This document shows positions 45,324 to 53,926 of a DNA stretch of 64,000 bases, piece after piece. How positions within the stretch are numbered: position 1 is the stretch's first letter; every line of letters starts with the position of its first letter. Below the pieces are notes generated by a model, which was given only the letters and a program-made list of their open reading frames with translations, had not been told where the DNA came from and ran no database searches. Source of the DNA: JASHSH01 sp036490215 (GTDB lineage: Bacteria > Pseudomonadota > Alphaproteobacteria > Rhodospirillales > Magnetospirillaceae); the NCBI GenBank assembly GCA_036490215.1, contig DASXEH010000036.1, positions 124,001-188,000 on the forward strand. The letters are read 5' to 3'. The position numbers and the translations under genes are program-made.

Positions 45324-45500
45324 CGTCATGCCCGGCCTTGTGCCGGGCATCCGCGACTTCCTTCTTTTTTAAGGAAAGACCCGCCGCGAAACCGCGAAGA
45401 GCACGAAGAAGAATTCACTTCGTGTCTTTCTCTTCACCTCCGTGCCTTGGTGGTGAATCGTCCAAAGACGTGGCTATCCGGCACACGGCCGGGCATGACG
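45324..45500. repeat. Inverted pair of palindromic repeats, family C
   Basis: The left arm CGTCATGCCCGGCC (45324-45360) and the right arm ending GGCCGGGCATGACG (45464-45500) are inverted copies of a GTCATGCCCGGCCTTGTGCCGGGCAT-type palindrome. Between them is a second repeat-like segment with ACCGCGAAGAGCACGAAG and CTTCACCTCCGTGCCTTGGTGG, a type common in other genomes. The block separates the NIPSNAP gene from the small membrane protein operon. Confidence 0.8.
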
Positions 45501-45520
45501 TCCAAAATAAAGCGCGGTTT

Positions 45521-45751
45521 CTAAACCCGTACCCGTCCGCGCAGCAGCAGATACAACGCGCCGATCGCGATCAAGCCGACCAAGGTTCCGGCCGGCAGAC
45601 TTTGCAGGAAACTTGTCGCGTTCGACGCGATCGAGGTGACGACGATCCCTCCATCCTTGCCAAGAAGAATGCTTAACAGGACGGCGAGGAAGACCAGGAT
45701 CAACCCGGCTTCGACCGCAGCCCAACCGATACGACGTATCTTCTCGAACAT
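45521..45751 (-). CDS. Small two-helix membrane protein, paralogue B
   Basis: A 76-residue protein, MFEKIRRIGWAAVEAGLIL..., with a basic amphipathic start, a first membrane segment (about 14-31), a polar/glycine loop (KDGGIVV), a middle amphipathic stretch and a second membrane segment (about 55-70) ending in basic RGRVRV. It is a clear paralogue of the protein encoded upstream at 45810-46043: both share E-x-G-L at the first segment and GL-x-GLI at the second. Start 45751 uses the GGGG five bases upstream; GTG at 45757 is possible. No known family recognised. Confidence 0.65.
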   Translation of the reverse strand: MFEKIRRIGWAAVEAGLILVFLAVLLSILLGKDGGIVVTSIASNATSFLQSLPAGTLVGLIAIGALYLLLRGRVRV

Positions 45752-45772
45752 GACCACCCCGGTTCAGGCTTT

Positions 45773-45794
45773 GGGGAGGGGCTGCCCCCTCCCC
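45773..45794. other. GC-rich hairpin between the two small membrane genes
   Basis: GGGGAGGGG pairs with CCCCTCCCC around a CTGC loop, nine GC-rich base pairs. There is no U-tract in the leftward direction, so it may protect the upstream mRNA or attenuate rather than end transcription. Confidence 0.5.
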
Positions 45795-45809
45795 ATCACC
45801 GATACCCCC

Positions 45810-46043
45810 TTAACTCAGGGCACGTTTACTGAAGAGCCAGAGGACGATGCCAAGGGTGATCAAACCGGCCAATCCGGCCTGACCCAGGTCCTTGATCAGG
45901 GCGACTATGTTATCGACGACTCCCCCGAAGAACGGGAGATTGCCGCCGACCAACAGCGCGGCGACGATCGCCAACGCCAAGAGCATCAGACCAACTTCGG
46001 TCAGTGAACCGATCCAGGCTTTTACTCTCGTTAAAACGTCCAT
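45810..46043 (-). CDS. Small two-helix membrane protein, paralogue A
   Basis: A 77-residue protein, MDVLTRVKAWIGSLTEVGLML..., with two hydrophobic segments (about 14-33 and 56-71), a GGNLPFFGG turn, and a basic C-terminus FSKRALS. Paralogue B lies 58 bases downstream on the same strand. An excellent GGAGG 7 bases before the ATG and a strong promoter at 46099-46128 suggest abundant expression. Size and topology resemble holins, phage coat proteins or oligomeric membrane peptides, but no family is recognised. Confidence 0.7.
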   Translation of the reverse strand: MDVLTRVKAWIGSLTEVGLMLLALAIVAALLVGGNLPFFGGVVDNIVALIKDLGQAGLAGLITLGIVLWLFSKRALS

Positions 46044-46072
46044 TCTTTTACCTCCGTTTGCCTCCCATATAC

Positions 46073-46088
46073 GGTAGCCCCCGCTACC
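46073..46088 (-). promoter_or_regulatory. Leader hairpin of the small membrane protein operon
   Basis: GGTAGC and GCTACC form a six-base-pair stem with a CCCC loop in the predicted 5-prime leader, 30 bases before the ATG. It may stabilise the mRNA or regulate translation. Confidence 0.5.
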
Positions 46089-46103
46089 ATTTTGTTACAA
46101 AAT
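46089..46103. promoter_or_regulatory. Perfect 15-base palindrome, putative operator
   Basis: ATTTTGT-T-ACAAAAT is fully symmetric and overlaps the predicted -10 hexamer. The cognate regulator is unknown; no regulator gene is adjacent. Confidence 0.5.
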
Positions 46104-46128
46104 ACCACCTATAGACGCAACTTGTCAA
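46099..46128 (-). promoter_or_regulatory. Predicted promoter of the small membrane protein operon
   Basis: On the leftward strand TTGACA (46123-46128) and TATTTT (46099-46104) are 18 bases apart. A perfect 15-base palindrome, ATTTTGTTACAAAAT at 46089-46103, overlaps the -10 and the start region, the usual place for a repressor operator. Confidence 0.62.
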
Positions 46129-46229
46129 AACACACCTCCGAACCCCAACAATTAGGGGGTTAAAAAGTGGGCAATTTGGGAGGCTGGGAATACCCGGATA
46201 TACGTGCGGCGCTAGGCTTTATGGGGCGT

Positions 46230-47024
46230 CTAGTAGTGGCGCCGCATCTGCAATTCGGTGCGCTCTAAGACCGGACGCAGCACCTCGGCAAGCACCCTTC
46301 CCCATTTGCGCGTACCGGGGCCATCGCTGATCAGATCCTGCCGGATCTCGAAGGTGATATGCGGGCGGCCATGGACCGCGGCATGGGTATCGATCGTGTA
46401 GGCCGGACCGTGCCCGGAATAGGGTTCGTTGTCGCCGACTTGCAGGCCCTTGGCCCGCAGCGCAGTCATCACCAATGGCGCTAGGCGCGGATCGCGATTC
46501 CACAAAATGCCCACGGACCAAGGCCGCGGCGCGCCGTCGTTCAGGACGGGTGTGAAACTGTGAATCGAGATGACGGCCGCGACCGGATGGATGCGTTCCA
46601 ACCGCGTGAGATGCTTATCGATGGCGCGATGATACGGATGCAACCACGCCTGGGCGCGATGCTCCCTCTCTACCGCCGTGAGCATCGCATTCCCCGGGAC
46701 GATAGTTTCGTCGCTGACGGCCGGTATCGAGGTCGGATCGTCAGTCGACCGGTTGCAGTCGATGACCAAGCGTGAAAACCCTGAAAGGACTGCTGTGGCC
46801 CGCAACTCATCGGCCAGCCGCCGCGTTACCTCCGCAGCGCCGATATCCCACCCGATGTGACGTTCGATCTCAGCCCGGGGCAGGCCTAAATCGCGAAGCC
46901 CGTAGGGAATCCGTGGGCTAGCATGGTCGCAAACCAGCAGAAGTGGCGCTGACGCCCGCGGATGAATGACGGAAAAGGCTTGTGGATCAGCATGATCGGG
47001 ATCATGGACAGCATCGTTGTGCAT
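46230..47024 (-). CDS. N-formylglutamate amidohydrolase family protein
   Basis: A 264-residue zinc-dependent amidohydrolase (FGase family). Characteristic blocks are LLVCDHASPRIPYGLRDLGL near residue 30, HIGWDIGAAEVTRRLAD near 56, VIDCNRSTDDPTSIPAVSD near 88, and VISIHSFTPVLND near 150. The true enzyme releases formate from N-formylglutamate in histidine breakdown; no hut genes are present, so it may act on another N-acyl or peptide substrate. Confidence 0.88.
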   Translation of the reverse strand: MHNDAVHDPDHADPQAFSVIHPRASAPLLLVCDHASPRIPYGLRDLGLPRAEIERHIGWDIGAAEVTRRLADELRATAVLSGFSRLVIDCNRSTDDPTSIPAVSDETIVPGNAMLTAVEREHRAQAWLHPYHRAIDKHLTRLERIHPVAAVISIHSFTPVLNDGAPRPWSVGILWNRDPRLAPLVMTALRAKGLQVGDNEPYSGHGPAYTIDTHAAVHGRPHITFEIRQDLISDGPGTRKWGRVLAEVLRPVLERTELQMRRHY

Positions 47025-47096
47025 CGGGTGATGCTACATTAGGATCGGCGCCCGCACCACCCGGGCATATACGTTAAAATCGTTAGTGAACGCACG

Positions 47097-48299
47097 ATGG
47101 CCGATCAGAACGCACGATTCCTTGCACATTTGAAACGCCTCGGCGAATCGCCGAACGGGTGCCTGGCCGTGCATTTCCATACGTCCGAACTGCCCGCAGC
47201 CAAGAAATCGCGCGACAATCTGTCCGCAGCGATCCGGCAATTCGCGGCGATGAAGAGCCGGTACAAGGACACCGAGCTCTTCCTGCTGCGCAACCTCGAC
47301 ATCATCGTCACGACCAAAGACATCCCGCGCCACAACCTGGCGATGGAATGCGTGAACGTGCAGGAAGTGTTCCTGGGCAAGATGGGCGTCAGCTTCACCA
47401 ACACCTATGGCGCCCTGGGCGAGTTCTACACGCTCTTCGATCTCGGCAACCGCGCCGATTACAACAAGCTTCTCAACTGGGCGGAAGCCGCCGCGGGTGT
47501 CGCGGCAGCCGGGGCTCCGACAGGTGGCGCGCCGCCCGGCGCTCCAATTGAAATAAAAAAAGAAGCCGATTCGACAATTCTTGCGCGAATCAAGGAAGGC
47601 CTGCAGCGAACCGACATCTCGCCGATGTTGCTGGCGCAAGCCGCCTACCATCTCGGCGATTCCGACAAAGTCGCCGTGATGTTCCGCGAAAACTACATCG
47701 CGGTGAAGGTGCTCGAGAACACCTTCTGCCCCGGCTACACGCTGACATCCAACCGCTGGTTGTTCAACGACCTGACCGGCGATCTCGATGCCGCCGTGCT
47801 TCGCCTGTTGTCGAACGCAGAAGAGCGCACCACCCGGCGCAAGTTCAGCATCAACCTGAACTTGTCCACGGTCGCCTCAGAACGCTTCGCCAAATTCGAC
47901 AATGAGCTCACACCCGAACAGCGGCAGAACGTGATCATCGAGGTCAACAAGACCGACATGTTCGAAAGCCCGAGGCTGTGGATCAAACACGTCCCCGCCC
48001 TGCGCGACAAAGGCTACAAGGTGCTGCTCGACTCGCTTCACTATGAAGCCGTCGAGTTCATCGACTTCAACGCGATCTCCTGCGATTACGCCAAGATGTT
48101 CTGGTCGGGCGACATCATGAAGATGAATGCCGATCGCTTCGCCAAGCTGCAGGACCGTGTCGGGCGGCGGAGCATGCCGCAATTCGTGTTGGCGCGTTGC
48201 GACACGGCCGAAGGCCTGCGCTTCGCCCGCGCCGCCGGCATCCATATCGTTCAGGGCCGCCTGATCGACAACATGGTCAAGAAGAACATTCCGATTTGA
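47097..48299 (+). CDS. Degenerate EAL-like signalling protein
   Basis: A 400-residue cytoplasmic protein. The C-terminal part (about 160-400) has the outline of an EAL domain barrel: NLNLSTVASERFAKF, VIIEVNKTDMFE, GYKVLLDSLHYEAVEFIDF, and a final AAGIHIVQGRLIDN, but the catalytic ExL motif, the DDFGTG loop (here LDSLHYE) and the following lysine/glutamate are replaced. The N-terminal 140 residues may be a degenerate GGDEF-type or sensory fold; a linker AGAPTGGAPPGAP joins them. It is therefore more likely a c-di-GMP-binding or purely structural adaptor than a phosphodiesterase. The assignment is by pattern and remains moderate. Confidence 0.6.
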   Translation: MADQNARFLAHLKRLGESPNGCLAVHFHTSELPAAKKSRDNLSAAIRQFAAMKSRYKDTELFLLRNLDIIVTTKDIPRHNLAMECVNVQEVFLGKMGVSFTNTYGALGEFYTLFDLGNRADYNKLLNWAEAAAGVAAAGAPTGGAPPGAPIEIKKEADSTILARIKEGLQRTDISPMLLAQAAYHLGDSDKVAVMFRENYIAVKVLENTFCPGYTLTSNRWLFNDLTGDLDAAVLRLLSNAEERTTRRKFSINLNLSTVASERFAKFDNELTPEQRQNVIIEVNKTDMFESPRLWIKHVPALRDKGYKVLLDSLHYEAVEFIDFNAISCDYAKMFWSGDIMKMNADRFAKLQDRVGRRSMPQFVLARCDTAEGLRFARAAGIHIVQGRLIDNMVKKNIPI

Positions 48300-48362
48300 G
48301 GATCGCTTTTGCGCCCGCCACCTCGAAAGCGCGCAGCGGCCGACGCCGCCCGAATACAAATC

Positions 48363-48505
48363 GTCATTCCGGACCAGTGAGCAGGGCGAGCGCCGATCCG
48401 GAATCCAGGAGACATTCGCGCGAAGCGCGTTCCATAGCGACTCATGCGCTCGCTATCGCTCGCCGGCTGGCCCCCGGATAGCGCTACGCGTTTCCGGGGT
48501 GACGA
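48363..48505. repeat. Dispersed repeat, family B, copy 2
   Basis: Starts GTCATTCCGGACC, contains CGCCGATCCGGAATCCAGGAGA and TCGCTATCGCTCGCCGGCTGG, and ends GGGGTGACGA. The block order equals that of the copy at 22809-22940. It lies between the EAL-like gene and the nucleoside transporter operon. Confidence 0.82.
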
Positions 48506-48604
48506 GACAAAAAGCGAAATCCGTCACCTTTCCGTAACCGGTTGTTGTTGTCCGCGAAGTCGCCGCTATAATCGATCCTCGCGGCAGGCAACACGGGGGA
48601 GAGC

Positions 48605-50164
48605 GTGGCCAACGCGCCGAGTGGAAACACGCCTAGATTGGCCCTTCGCGGCATCACCAAGCAGTTTCCTGGCTGCCTCGCCAATGATTCCGTCGACCTG
48701 ACTCTCGCGCCGGGCGAGGTTCATGCGCTTTTGGGCGAGAACGGCGCCGGCAAAAGCACGCTGGTCAAGATCATCTATGGCGTACAGCACGCCGATGCGG
48801 GCACCATCGAGTGGGAAGGCCAGCCGGTTCATATCGGCAACCCGGCCCAGGCACGCCGTCTCGGCGTCGGCATGGTGTTCCAGCACTTCTCGCTCTTCGA
48901 GTCGCTGACGGTCGCCGAGAACATCGCGCTGGGTCTCGACAATCCAGGTCCGATGAAGGACCTGACCAAACGCATCGTCGACGTCTCGCAGCGCTATGGG
49001 CTGGCGCTGGAACCGACGCGCCATGTGCACACGCTCTCGGTCGGCGAACGTCAGCGCGTCGAGATCGTGCGCTGCCTGCTGGGCGAGCCGCGCCTGCTGA
49101 TCATGGACGAGCCGACTTCGGTGCTGACGCCGCAAGAGGTCGAACGCCTGTTCGAGACCCTGCGCCGCCTGTCGAGCGAAGGCAAAACGATCCTCTATAT
49201 CAGCCACAAGCTCGAAGAGATTCGCGTGCTCTGCGACAACGCCACGGTGCTGCGCGGCGGCAAGGTGGTCGGCAAATGCGATCCGAAGATGACCAGCGCG
49301 CGCGCCATGGCCGAGATGATGATCGGCACCGAGCTTTCGTCGCCGCAGCGCCTCGGCCCTGCCGTCGAAGGCGCGCCGATGCTGGAACTGGTGCGCCTCT
49401 CCACCACGTCGATCGATCCTTTCGCCACCAATGTCAAAGCCGCCAATCTGACGGTGCGCGCGGGCGAGATCGTCGGCATCGCCGGCGTGGCGGGTAACGG
49501 TCAGGCGGAACTGCTGGCGGCACTTTCGGGCGAAGATATTCTGCCCGATCCGAATATGGTGAAGATCGAAGGCAAACCGGTGGGTCATGTCGGGCCGCGC
49601 GAGCGCCGCATGATGGGCATGTCCTTCGTGCCCGAGGAACGACTGGGCCGCGGCACCGTGCCCGAGATGACGCTGGCCGATAACGCCCTGCTCTCCGGTT
49701 ACATGGTCGGCGAGTTCGCGATGCTGAGCAGCGGCATGGTGCGATCCGATCGCGCGCAAGACTACGCCGCCAAGGTGATCAAGACTTTCAACGTGGCAGC
49801 GCGCGGCCATCACAGCCTGGCGCGCAGCCTGTCGGGCGGCAATCTTCAGAAGTTCATCATCGGCCGCGAGATGATGTTCAAGCCGCGCCTGTTGGTTGTC
49901 GCGCAGCCAACCTGGGGCGTCGACGCCGGTGCAGCCGCGTCGATCCATCAAGCGATCATTGACATGGCGCGCGCCGGAACCGCCGTGCTGGTGGTGTCGC
50001 AGGATCTCGACGAACTGTTCGAACTCTGCGACCGCATGGCGGTGATCTATCACGGGCGGTTGTCGGATACTCAGGAAGCCAAAGGCACCTCGGTCGAAGC
50101 GATCGGCCTTTTGATGGGCGGCGTGTTCGGCCAACAGGACGAGGACACCAATGCTGCGTCTTGA
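48605..50164 (+). CDS. BMP-type nucleoside/purine ABC transporter, duplicated ATPase
   Basis: A 519-residue ATPase with two ABC domains in tandem, as in YufO/NupA and sugar RbsA-type proteins. The first domain has GENGAGKST (about 45) and LSVGERQRVEIVRCLL; the second has a degenerate Walker A GVAGNGQAELL and LSGGNLQKFIIGREM, the usual asymmetry. VFQHFSLFESLTVAENI is typical for the BMP importer group. The start is a GTG at 48605 preceded by GGGGGAGA. It overlaps the next permease gene by 14 bases. Confidence 0.92.
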   Translation: MANAPSGNTPRLALRGITKQFPGCLANDSVDLTLAPGEVHALLGENGAGKSTLVKIIYGVQHADAGTIEWEGQPVHIGNPAQARRLGVGMVFQHFSLFESLTVAENIALGLDNPGPMKDLTKRIVDVSQRYGLALEPTRHVHTLSVGERQRVEIVRCLLGEPRLLIMDEPTSVLTPQEVERLFETLRRLSSEGKTILYISHKLEEIRVLCDNATVLRGGKVVGKCDPKMTSARAMAEMMIGTELSSPQRLGPAVEGAPMLELVRLSTTSIDPFATNVKAANLTVRAGEIVGIAGVAGNGQAELLAALSGEDILPDPNMVKIEGKPVGHVGPRERRMMGMSFVPEERLGRGTVPEMTLADNALLSGYMVGEFAMLSSGMVRSDRAQDYAAKVIKTFNVAARGHHSLARSLSGGNLQKFIIGREMMFKPRLLVVAQPTWGVDAGAAASIHQAIIDMARAGTAVLVVSQDLDELFELCDRMAVIYHGRLSDTQEAKGTSVEAIGLLMGGVFGQQDEDTNAAS

Positions 50165-51221
50165 AGCGCGCCCACAGCCTTCGCGCACAATGGTTCTGGC
50201 CACGCCGGTTCTGGCGGTGGTGCTGACCCTGATCGCCGGCGTGATCATGTTCGCGATCCTGGGCGCTGATCCGCTCGAAGCGCTCTACGCCTTCTTCATC
50301 GCGCCGATCGACAACCTCTACGGCCTTGGCGAGCTGGGCGTGAAGGCAACGCCGCTGGTGCTGTGCGCCGTCGGCCTCTCGATCGGCTTCCGCGCCAACG
50401 TTTGGAACATCGGCGCCGAAGGCCAGCTGGTGATGGGCGCGATCTTCGGCGGCTGGATCGGCCTCTTCCATAATGGCGGCGGCGGGATCTGGGTTCTGCC
50501 GCTGATGTTCATCGCTTCGGCGATCGGCGGCGCGTTCTGGGGCGCGATCCCGGCCTTCCTCAAGACGCGCTTCAACGCCAACGAAATCCTGACCAGCCTG
50601 ATGCTGACCTATGTCGCTCAGTTGTTCCTGAACTATCTCGTGCGCGGCCCGTGGCGCAACCCGCAGGGCTTCAACTTCCCGCAATCGAAAAGCTTCGACG
50701 ATTTCGCCGCCATCGCGCCGATGTTCGACGGCACACGCTTGGGTTTCGGCTTCATCGTCGCACTGGTCGCAGCCTTCGCCGGATGGTTGTTGATGTCGCG
50801 GTCCTTCCTCGGCTTCCAGATCAAAGTGGCGGGGCTTGCGCCGGCGGCGGCCGGCTATGCCGGCTTCAGCGCCAAGCGCCTGACTTGGGCAGCGATGTTG
50901 ATCTCGGGTGGACTGGCCGGCATGGCAGGGCTCAACGAGGTGGCGGGCCCGATCGGTCAGGTCGTCGCCGTGGTCTCGCCCGGCTATGGCTTCACCGCGA
51001 TCATCGTCGCCTTCCTCGGCCGGCTGCACCCGATCGGCATCATCATCGCGGCGCTGCTGATCGCGCTTTCCTATATCGGCGGCGACGCGGCGCAGATGTC
51101 GATGAACCTGCCCGTCGCCGTGTCCAGCGTGTTCCAGGGCATGCTGCTGTTCTTCCTGCTCGGCTGCGAAGTGCTGATCCGCTATCGCATCCGCCCCCGA
51201 CTACGCGCAGCTACGGGCTGA
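50151..51221 (+). CDS. BMP-type nucleoside/purine ABC permease 1
   Basis: A 356-residue permease of the YufP/NupB type with about nine to ten membrane segments. The family motif GFRANVWNIGAEGQLVMGAI is near residue 80-100 and the coupling region is KVAGLAPAAAGYAGFSAKR near 225. It pairs with the next permease. Confidence 0.92.
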   Translation: MLRLEARPQPSRTMVLATPVLAVVLTLIAGVIMFAILGADPLEALYAFFIAPIDNLYGLGELGVKATPLVLCAVGLSIGFRANVWNIGAEGQLVMGAIFGGWIGLFHNGGGGIWVLPLMFIASAIGGAFWGAIPAFLKTRFNANEILTSLMLTYVAQLFLNYLVRGPWRNPQGFNFPQSKSFDDFAAIAPMFDGTRLGFGFIVALVAAFAGWLLMSRSFLGFQIKVAGLAPAAAGYAGFSAKRLTWAAMLISGGLAGMAGLNEVAGPIGQVVAVVSPGYGFTAIIVAFLGRLHPIGIIIAALLIALSYIGGDAAQMSMNLPVAVSSVFQGMLLFFLLGCEVLIRYRIRPRLRAATG

Positions 51222-51224
51222 CCC

Positions 51225-52148
51225 ATGCACCACGATACCGTCACCGCCATTCTGCTTTCGACCGTGCTCGCTTCGACGCCGATGCTGTTCGCCGCCTTGG
51301 GCGAGTTGGTGACCGAGAAGTCCGGTGTGCTCAATCTCGGCGTCGAAGGCATGATGCTGATCGGCGCCGTGATCGGCTTCGTGGTCACCGCCGCAACCGG
51401 CAGTGCGATCCTCGGCGTCATACTCGCGGCCGTTGCCGGTGCGCTCGCCAGTGGCATCTTCGGCGTGCTCACGTTGCTGCTGCTCGCCAATCAGGTGGCC
51501 TGCGGCTTGGCACTCACCATCTTCGGTATCGGGCTGTCCGCGTTGATCGGCAAGCCGTTCATCGGCAAGCCCCTGTCCGCTTTGCCGCAGCTCCATATTT
51601 CCGGCCTTTCCGATATCCCAGTCATCGGCCCGCTGATCTTCGGCCAGGACGCGCTGGTCTATATCTCGATCCTCATGGCAATCGCGGTTCACTTGTTCCT
51701 GAACCGCACCCGCCAGGGCTTGATCGTGCGCGCCGTGGGCGAGAGCCACGATGCGGCGCATGCGCTGGGGTATCCGGTGGTCGGCATCCGCTTCCTGGCC
51801 GTGATGTTCGGCGGCGCGATGAGCGGCATTGGCGGCAGCTATCTGTCGCTCGCCTATACGCCGCTTTGGTCGGAAGGGATGACCGCCGGCCGCGGCTGGA
51901 TCGCTTTGGCTTGCGTCACGTTCTCAACGTGGCGCTCGGCGCGCGTGGTGCTGGGCGCTTACCTGTTCGGCTTCTTCACCATCGCGCAGTTGCACGCCCA
52001 GGCGCTTAACGTGCCGATCCCGCCGGAATTCCTGTCGATGGCGCCGTACCTCGCAACGGTGCTGGTGCTGGTGATCATTTCGCGCGATGCGACACGAATT
52101 CGCATGCATGCGCCGGCCAGCCTGGGCCGCGTTTTCCACGGTGGATAA
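51225..52148 (+). CDS. BMP-type nucleoside/purine ABC permease 2
   Basis: A 307-residue permease of the YufQ/NupC type. Motifs are VTEKSGVLNLGVEGMMLIGA near residue 28-48 and VRAVGESHDAAHALGYPVVGIRFLAV near 165-190. It starts 3 bases after the preceding gene. Confidence 0.93.
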   Translation: MHHDTVTAILLSTVLASTPMLFAALGELVTEKSGVLNLGVEGMMLIGAVIGFVVTAATGSAILGVILAAVAGALASGIFGVLTLLLLANQVACGLALTIFGIGLSALIGKPFIGKPLSALPQLHISGLSDIPVIGPLIFGQDALVYISILMAIAVHLFLNRTRQGLIVRAVGESHDAAHALGYPVVGIRFLAVMFGGAMSGIGGSYLSLAYTPLWSEGMTAGRGWIALACVTFSTWRSARVVLGAYLFGFFTIAQLHAQALNVPIPPEFLSMAPYLATVLVLVIISRDATRIRMHAPASLGRVFHGG

Positions 52149-52235
52149 GTGCCTAAAAACATTCTGCTGCGGCGCAATACCAACCTGTTATAGTTCCGTC
52201 ACATTAAGTGTTTCTCACAGGGGAGAGTCACGATC

Positions 52236-53324
52236 ATGAAACTGTTGAAAAGGGCGATTGCGGCGACCGCAGTCGTTGCCTTGGGTGCTGCCGGCATTGC
52301 TGCCATGGGGGGCGTTTCCAAGGCGGCCGAGGAATTCAAGGCGGCGTGGATCTATGTCGGTCCGGTCACCGATGGCGGCTGGAGCGAAGGCCACTATCAG
52401 GGCCAGCTGGCGGTCGAGAAAGAACTGCACATCAAGACGATGAAGGTCGAGAACGTGCCGGAAGCGGCCGACTCCGAGCGCGTGATGACGCAGCTCGTGC
52501 AGCAGGGCGCCAACATCGTCTTCGCGACCTCCTTCGGCTACATGGAGCCGATGTTGAAAGTCGCCAAGGCGTTCCCGAAGGTGAAGTTCGAGCACGCCAC
52601 CGGATACAAGACCGCGCCGAATATGTCGGTCTACAACATCCGCTTCTACGAGAGCCGCACCGTGCAGGGCACGCTCGCGGGCATGCTGACGAAGTCGGGT
52701 GTCATCGGCTACATCGCCTCCGTGCCGATTCCGGAAGTGATCATGGGCATCGATGCCTTCACGCTGGCCCTGCGCAAGGTAAAGCCGGATGCCAAGGTGA
52801 AGGTGATCTGGGTGATGGATTGGTTCAACCCGGGTAAGGAAGCCGATGCGGCGAAGGCTCTGATGGATCAGGGCGCCGACGTCATCGCTCAGCACACCGA
52901 CAGCCCGGCGCCCGTTCAGGCCGCCGAAGCCCGCGGCGTGTATTCCTTTGGTGAGGCGTCGGACATGTCGAAGTTCGGCCCGACTCACTGCGTGACCTCG
53001 GAAGTCGATAACTGGACTGTGTTCTACGTGGAACGCACCAAGGCCGCGATGAACGGCACGTGGAAGAGCCAGTCGACCTGGTGGGGCCTCGACAAGAACG
53101 CGCTGATCATCCCTGACGTGAACAAAAACCTGCCGGCCGACGTTCAGGCCGCCGGGGCGAAGGTCCGCGAGGAAGTCCGCAGCGGCAAGCGCCTGCCCTT
53201 CGCCGGTCCGATCAAGGACCAGTCGGGCAAGGAAATCATCCCCGCGGGCAAGTCCTTGGATGATGGCCAGATCGCGACGATCAACTACTACGTCGAAGGC
53301 GTTGAAGGCGAAATTCCGAAGTAA
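52236..53324 (+). CDS. BMP family substrate-binding protein
   Basis: A 362-residue periplasmic binding protein of the Bmp/PnrA/Med family that binds purine nucleosides or nucleobases. The N-terminal hydrophobic signal (RAIAATAVVALGAAGIAAMGG) is followed by FKAAWIYVGPVTDGGWSEGHYQG, the family start; no lipobox cysteine is seen, so it is a soluble periplasmic protein. Two more binding-loop blocks, FATSFGYMEPMLKVAK and IAQHTDSPAPVQAAE, match. GGGGAGAG precedes the ATG. Ends at a strong terminator. The two downstream deaminases suggest purine ligands. Confidence 0.92.
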   Translation: MKLLKRAIAATAVVALGAAGIAAMGGVSKAAEEFKAAWIYVGPVTDGGWSEGHYQGQLAVEKELHIKTMKVENVPEAADSERVMTQLVQQGANIVFATSFGYMEPMLKVAKAFPKVKFEHATGYKTAPNMSVYNIRFYESRTVQGTLAGMLTKSGVIGYIASVPIPEVIMGIDAFTLALRKVKPDAKVKVIWVMDWFNPGKEADAAKALMDQGADVIAQHTDSPAPVQAAEARGVYSFGEASDMSKFGPTHCVTSEVDNWTVFYVERTKAAMNGTWKSQSTWWGLDKNALIIPDVNKNLPADVQAAGAKVREEVRSGKRLPFAGPIKDQSGKEIIPAGKSLDDGQIATINYYVEGVEGEIPK

Positions 53325-53350
53325 GCCTTACAACGAAGACGCTAAAACAG

Positions 53351-53383
53351 GGGCTCCGGTCGCAAGGCCGGAGCCCTTTGTTT
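53351..53383 (+). terminator. Rho-independent terminator of the BMP transporter operon
   Basis: GGGCTCCGG and CCGGAGCCC form a nine-base-pair stem with a TCGCAAGG loop, followed by TTTGTTT. It lies 26 bases after the binding-protein stop. Confidence 0.88.
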
Positions 53384-53415
53384 ATGAGCACACACGATCT
53401 AAGCTGAGAGCCGCG

Positions 53416-53910
53416 ATGCCTGCCCTGCCCGCCTTCACCGCCGACCAGCACCAGACCCATCTGCGCCACGCGATCGAGCTGGCGCGCCGCTCACGCGCCA
53501 ATGGCAATCATCCGTTCGCCGCGACCTTGGTCGGCCCCGATGGCGCGCTTCTAATGGAGCAGGAAAACGGCGCGGACACCGGCGACCGCACCGCCCATGC
53601 CGAGCGCGCGCTGATGTCGCGCGCGTCGAAAGCCTACAGCGCCGATTTCCTGGCTGGCTGCACCATGTATGCGAGCGCCGAGCCCTGCGCGATGTGCGCC
53701 GGCGCATCCTATTGGGCCGGGATCGGCCGCGTGGTCTACGGGCTTTCAGAGAAAGATCTGAAAGCACTGATCGGCCCGCACCCGGAAAATCTCACGATGG
53801 ATTTGCCGTCGCGCATCGTTTTCGAGGCCGGCCAGCGGCCGATCGAAGTGATCGGCCCGCTGCTCCAAACCGAGTCGCGCGCCGTGCATGATGGATTTTG
53901 GACTCTTTGA
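53416..53910 (+). CDS. Nucleoside/nucleobase deaminase, CMP/dCMP deaminase family
   Basis: A 164-residue zinc-dependent deaminase. The zinc and proton-shuttle motif is TAHAERALM (H-A-E near residue 63) and the second ligand pair is EPCAMCAGASYW near 93. NHPFAATLVGPDG at the N-terminus fits the guanine deaminase/tRNA-adenosine deaminase-like group. Placed between a purine importer and an adenine deaminase, it probably deaminates a purine or related base. Its 3-prime end overlaps upstream in-frame starts of the next gene. Confidence 0.86.
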   Translation: MPALPAFTADQHQTHLRHAIELARRSRANGNHPFAATLVGPDGALLMEQENGADTGDRTAHAERALMSRASKAYSADFLAGCTMYASAEPCAMCAGASYWAGIGRVVYGLSEKDLKALIGPHPENLTMDLPSRIVFEAGQRPIEVIGPLLQTESRAVHDGFWTL

Positions 53911-53926
53911 CGTTAGCGAGGATGCC

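Noticed and set aside
45324..45500. Inverted repeats as ends of an insertion sequence
   Set aside because: The 177-base unit encodes no transposase and matches the palindromic repeat type; no target duplication was seen.
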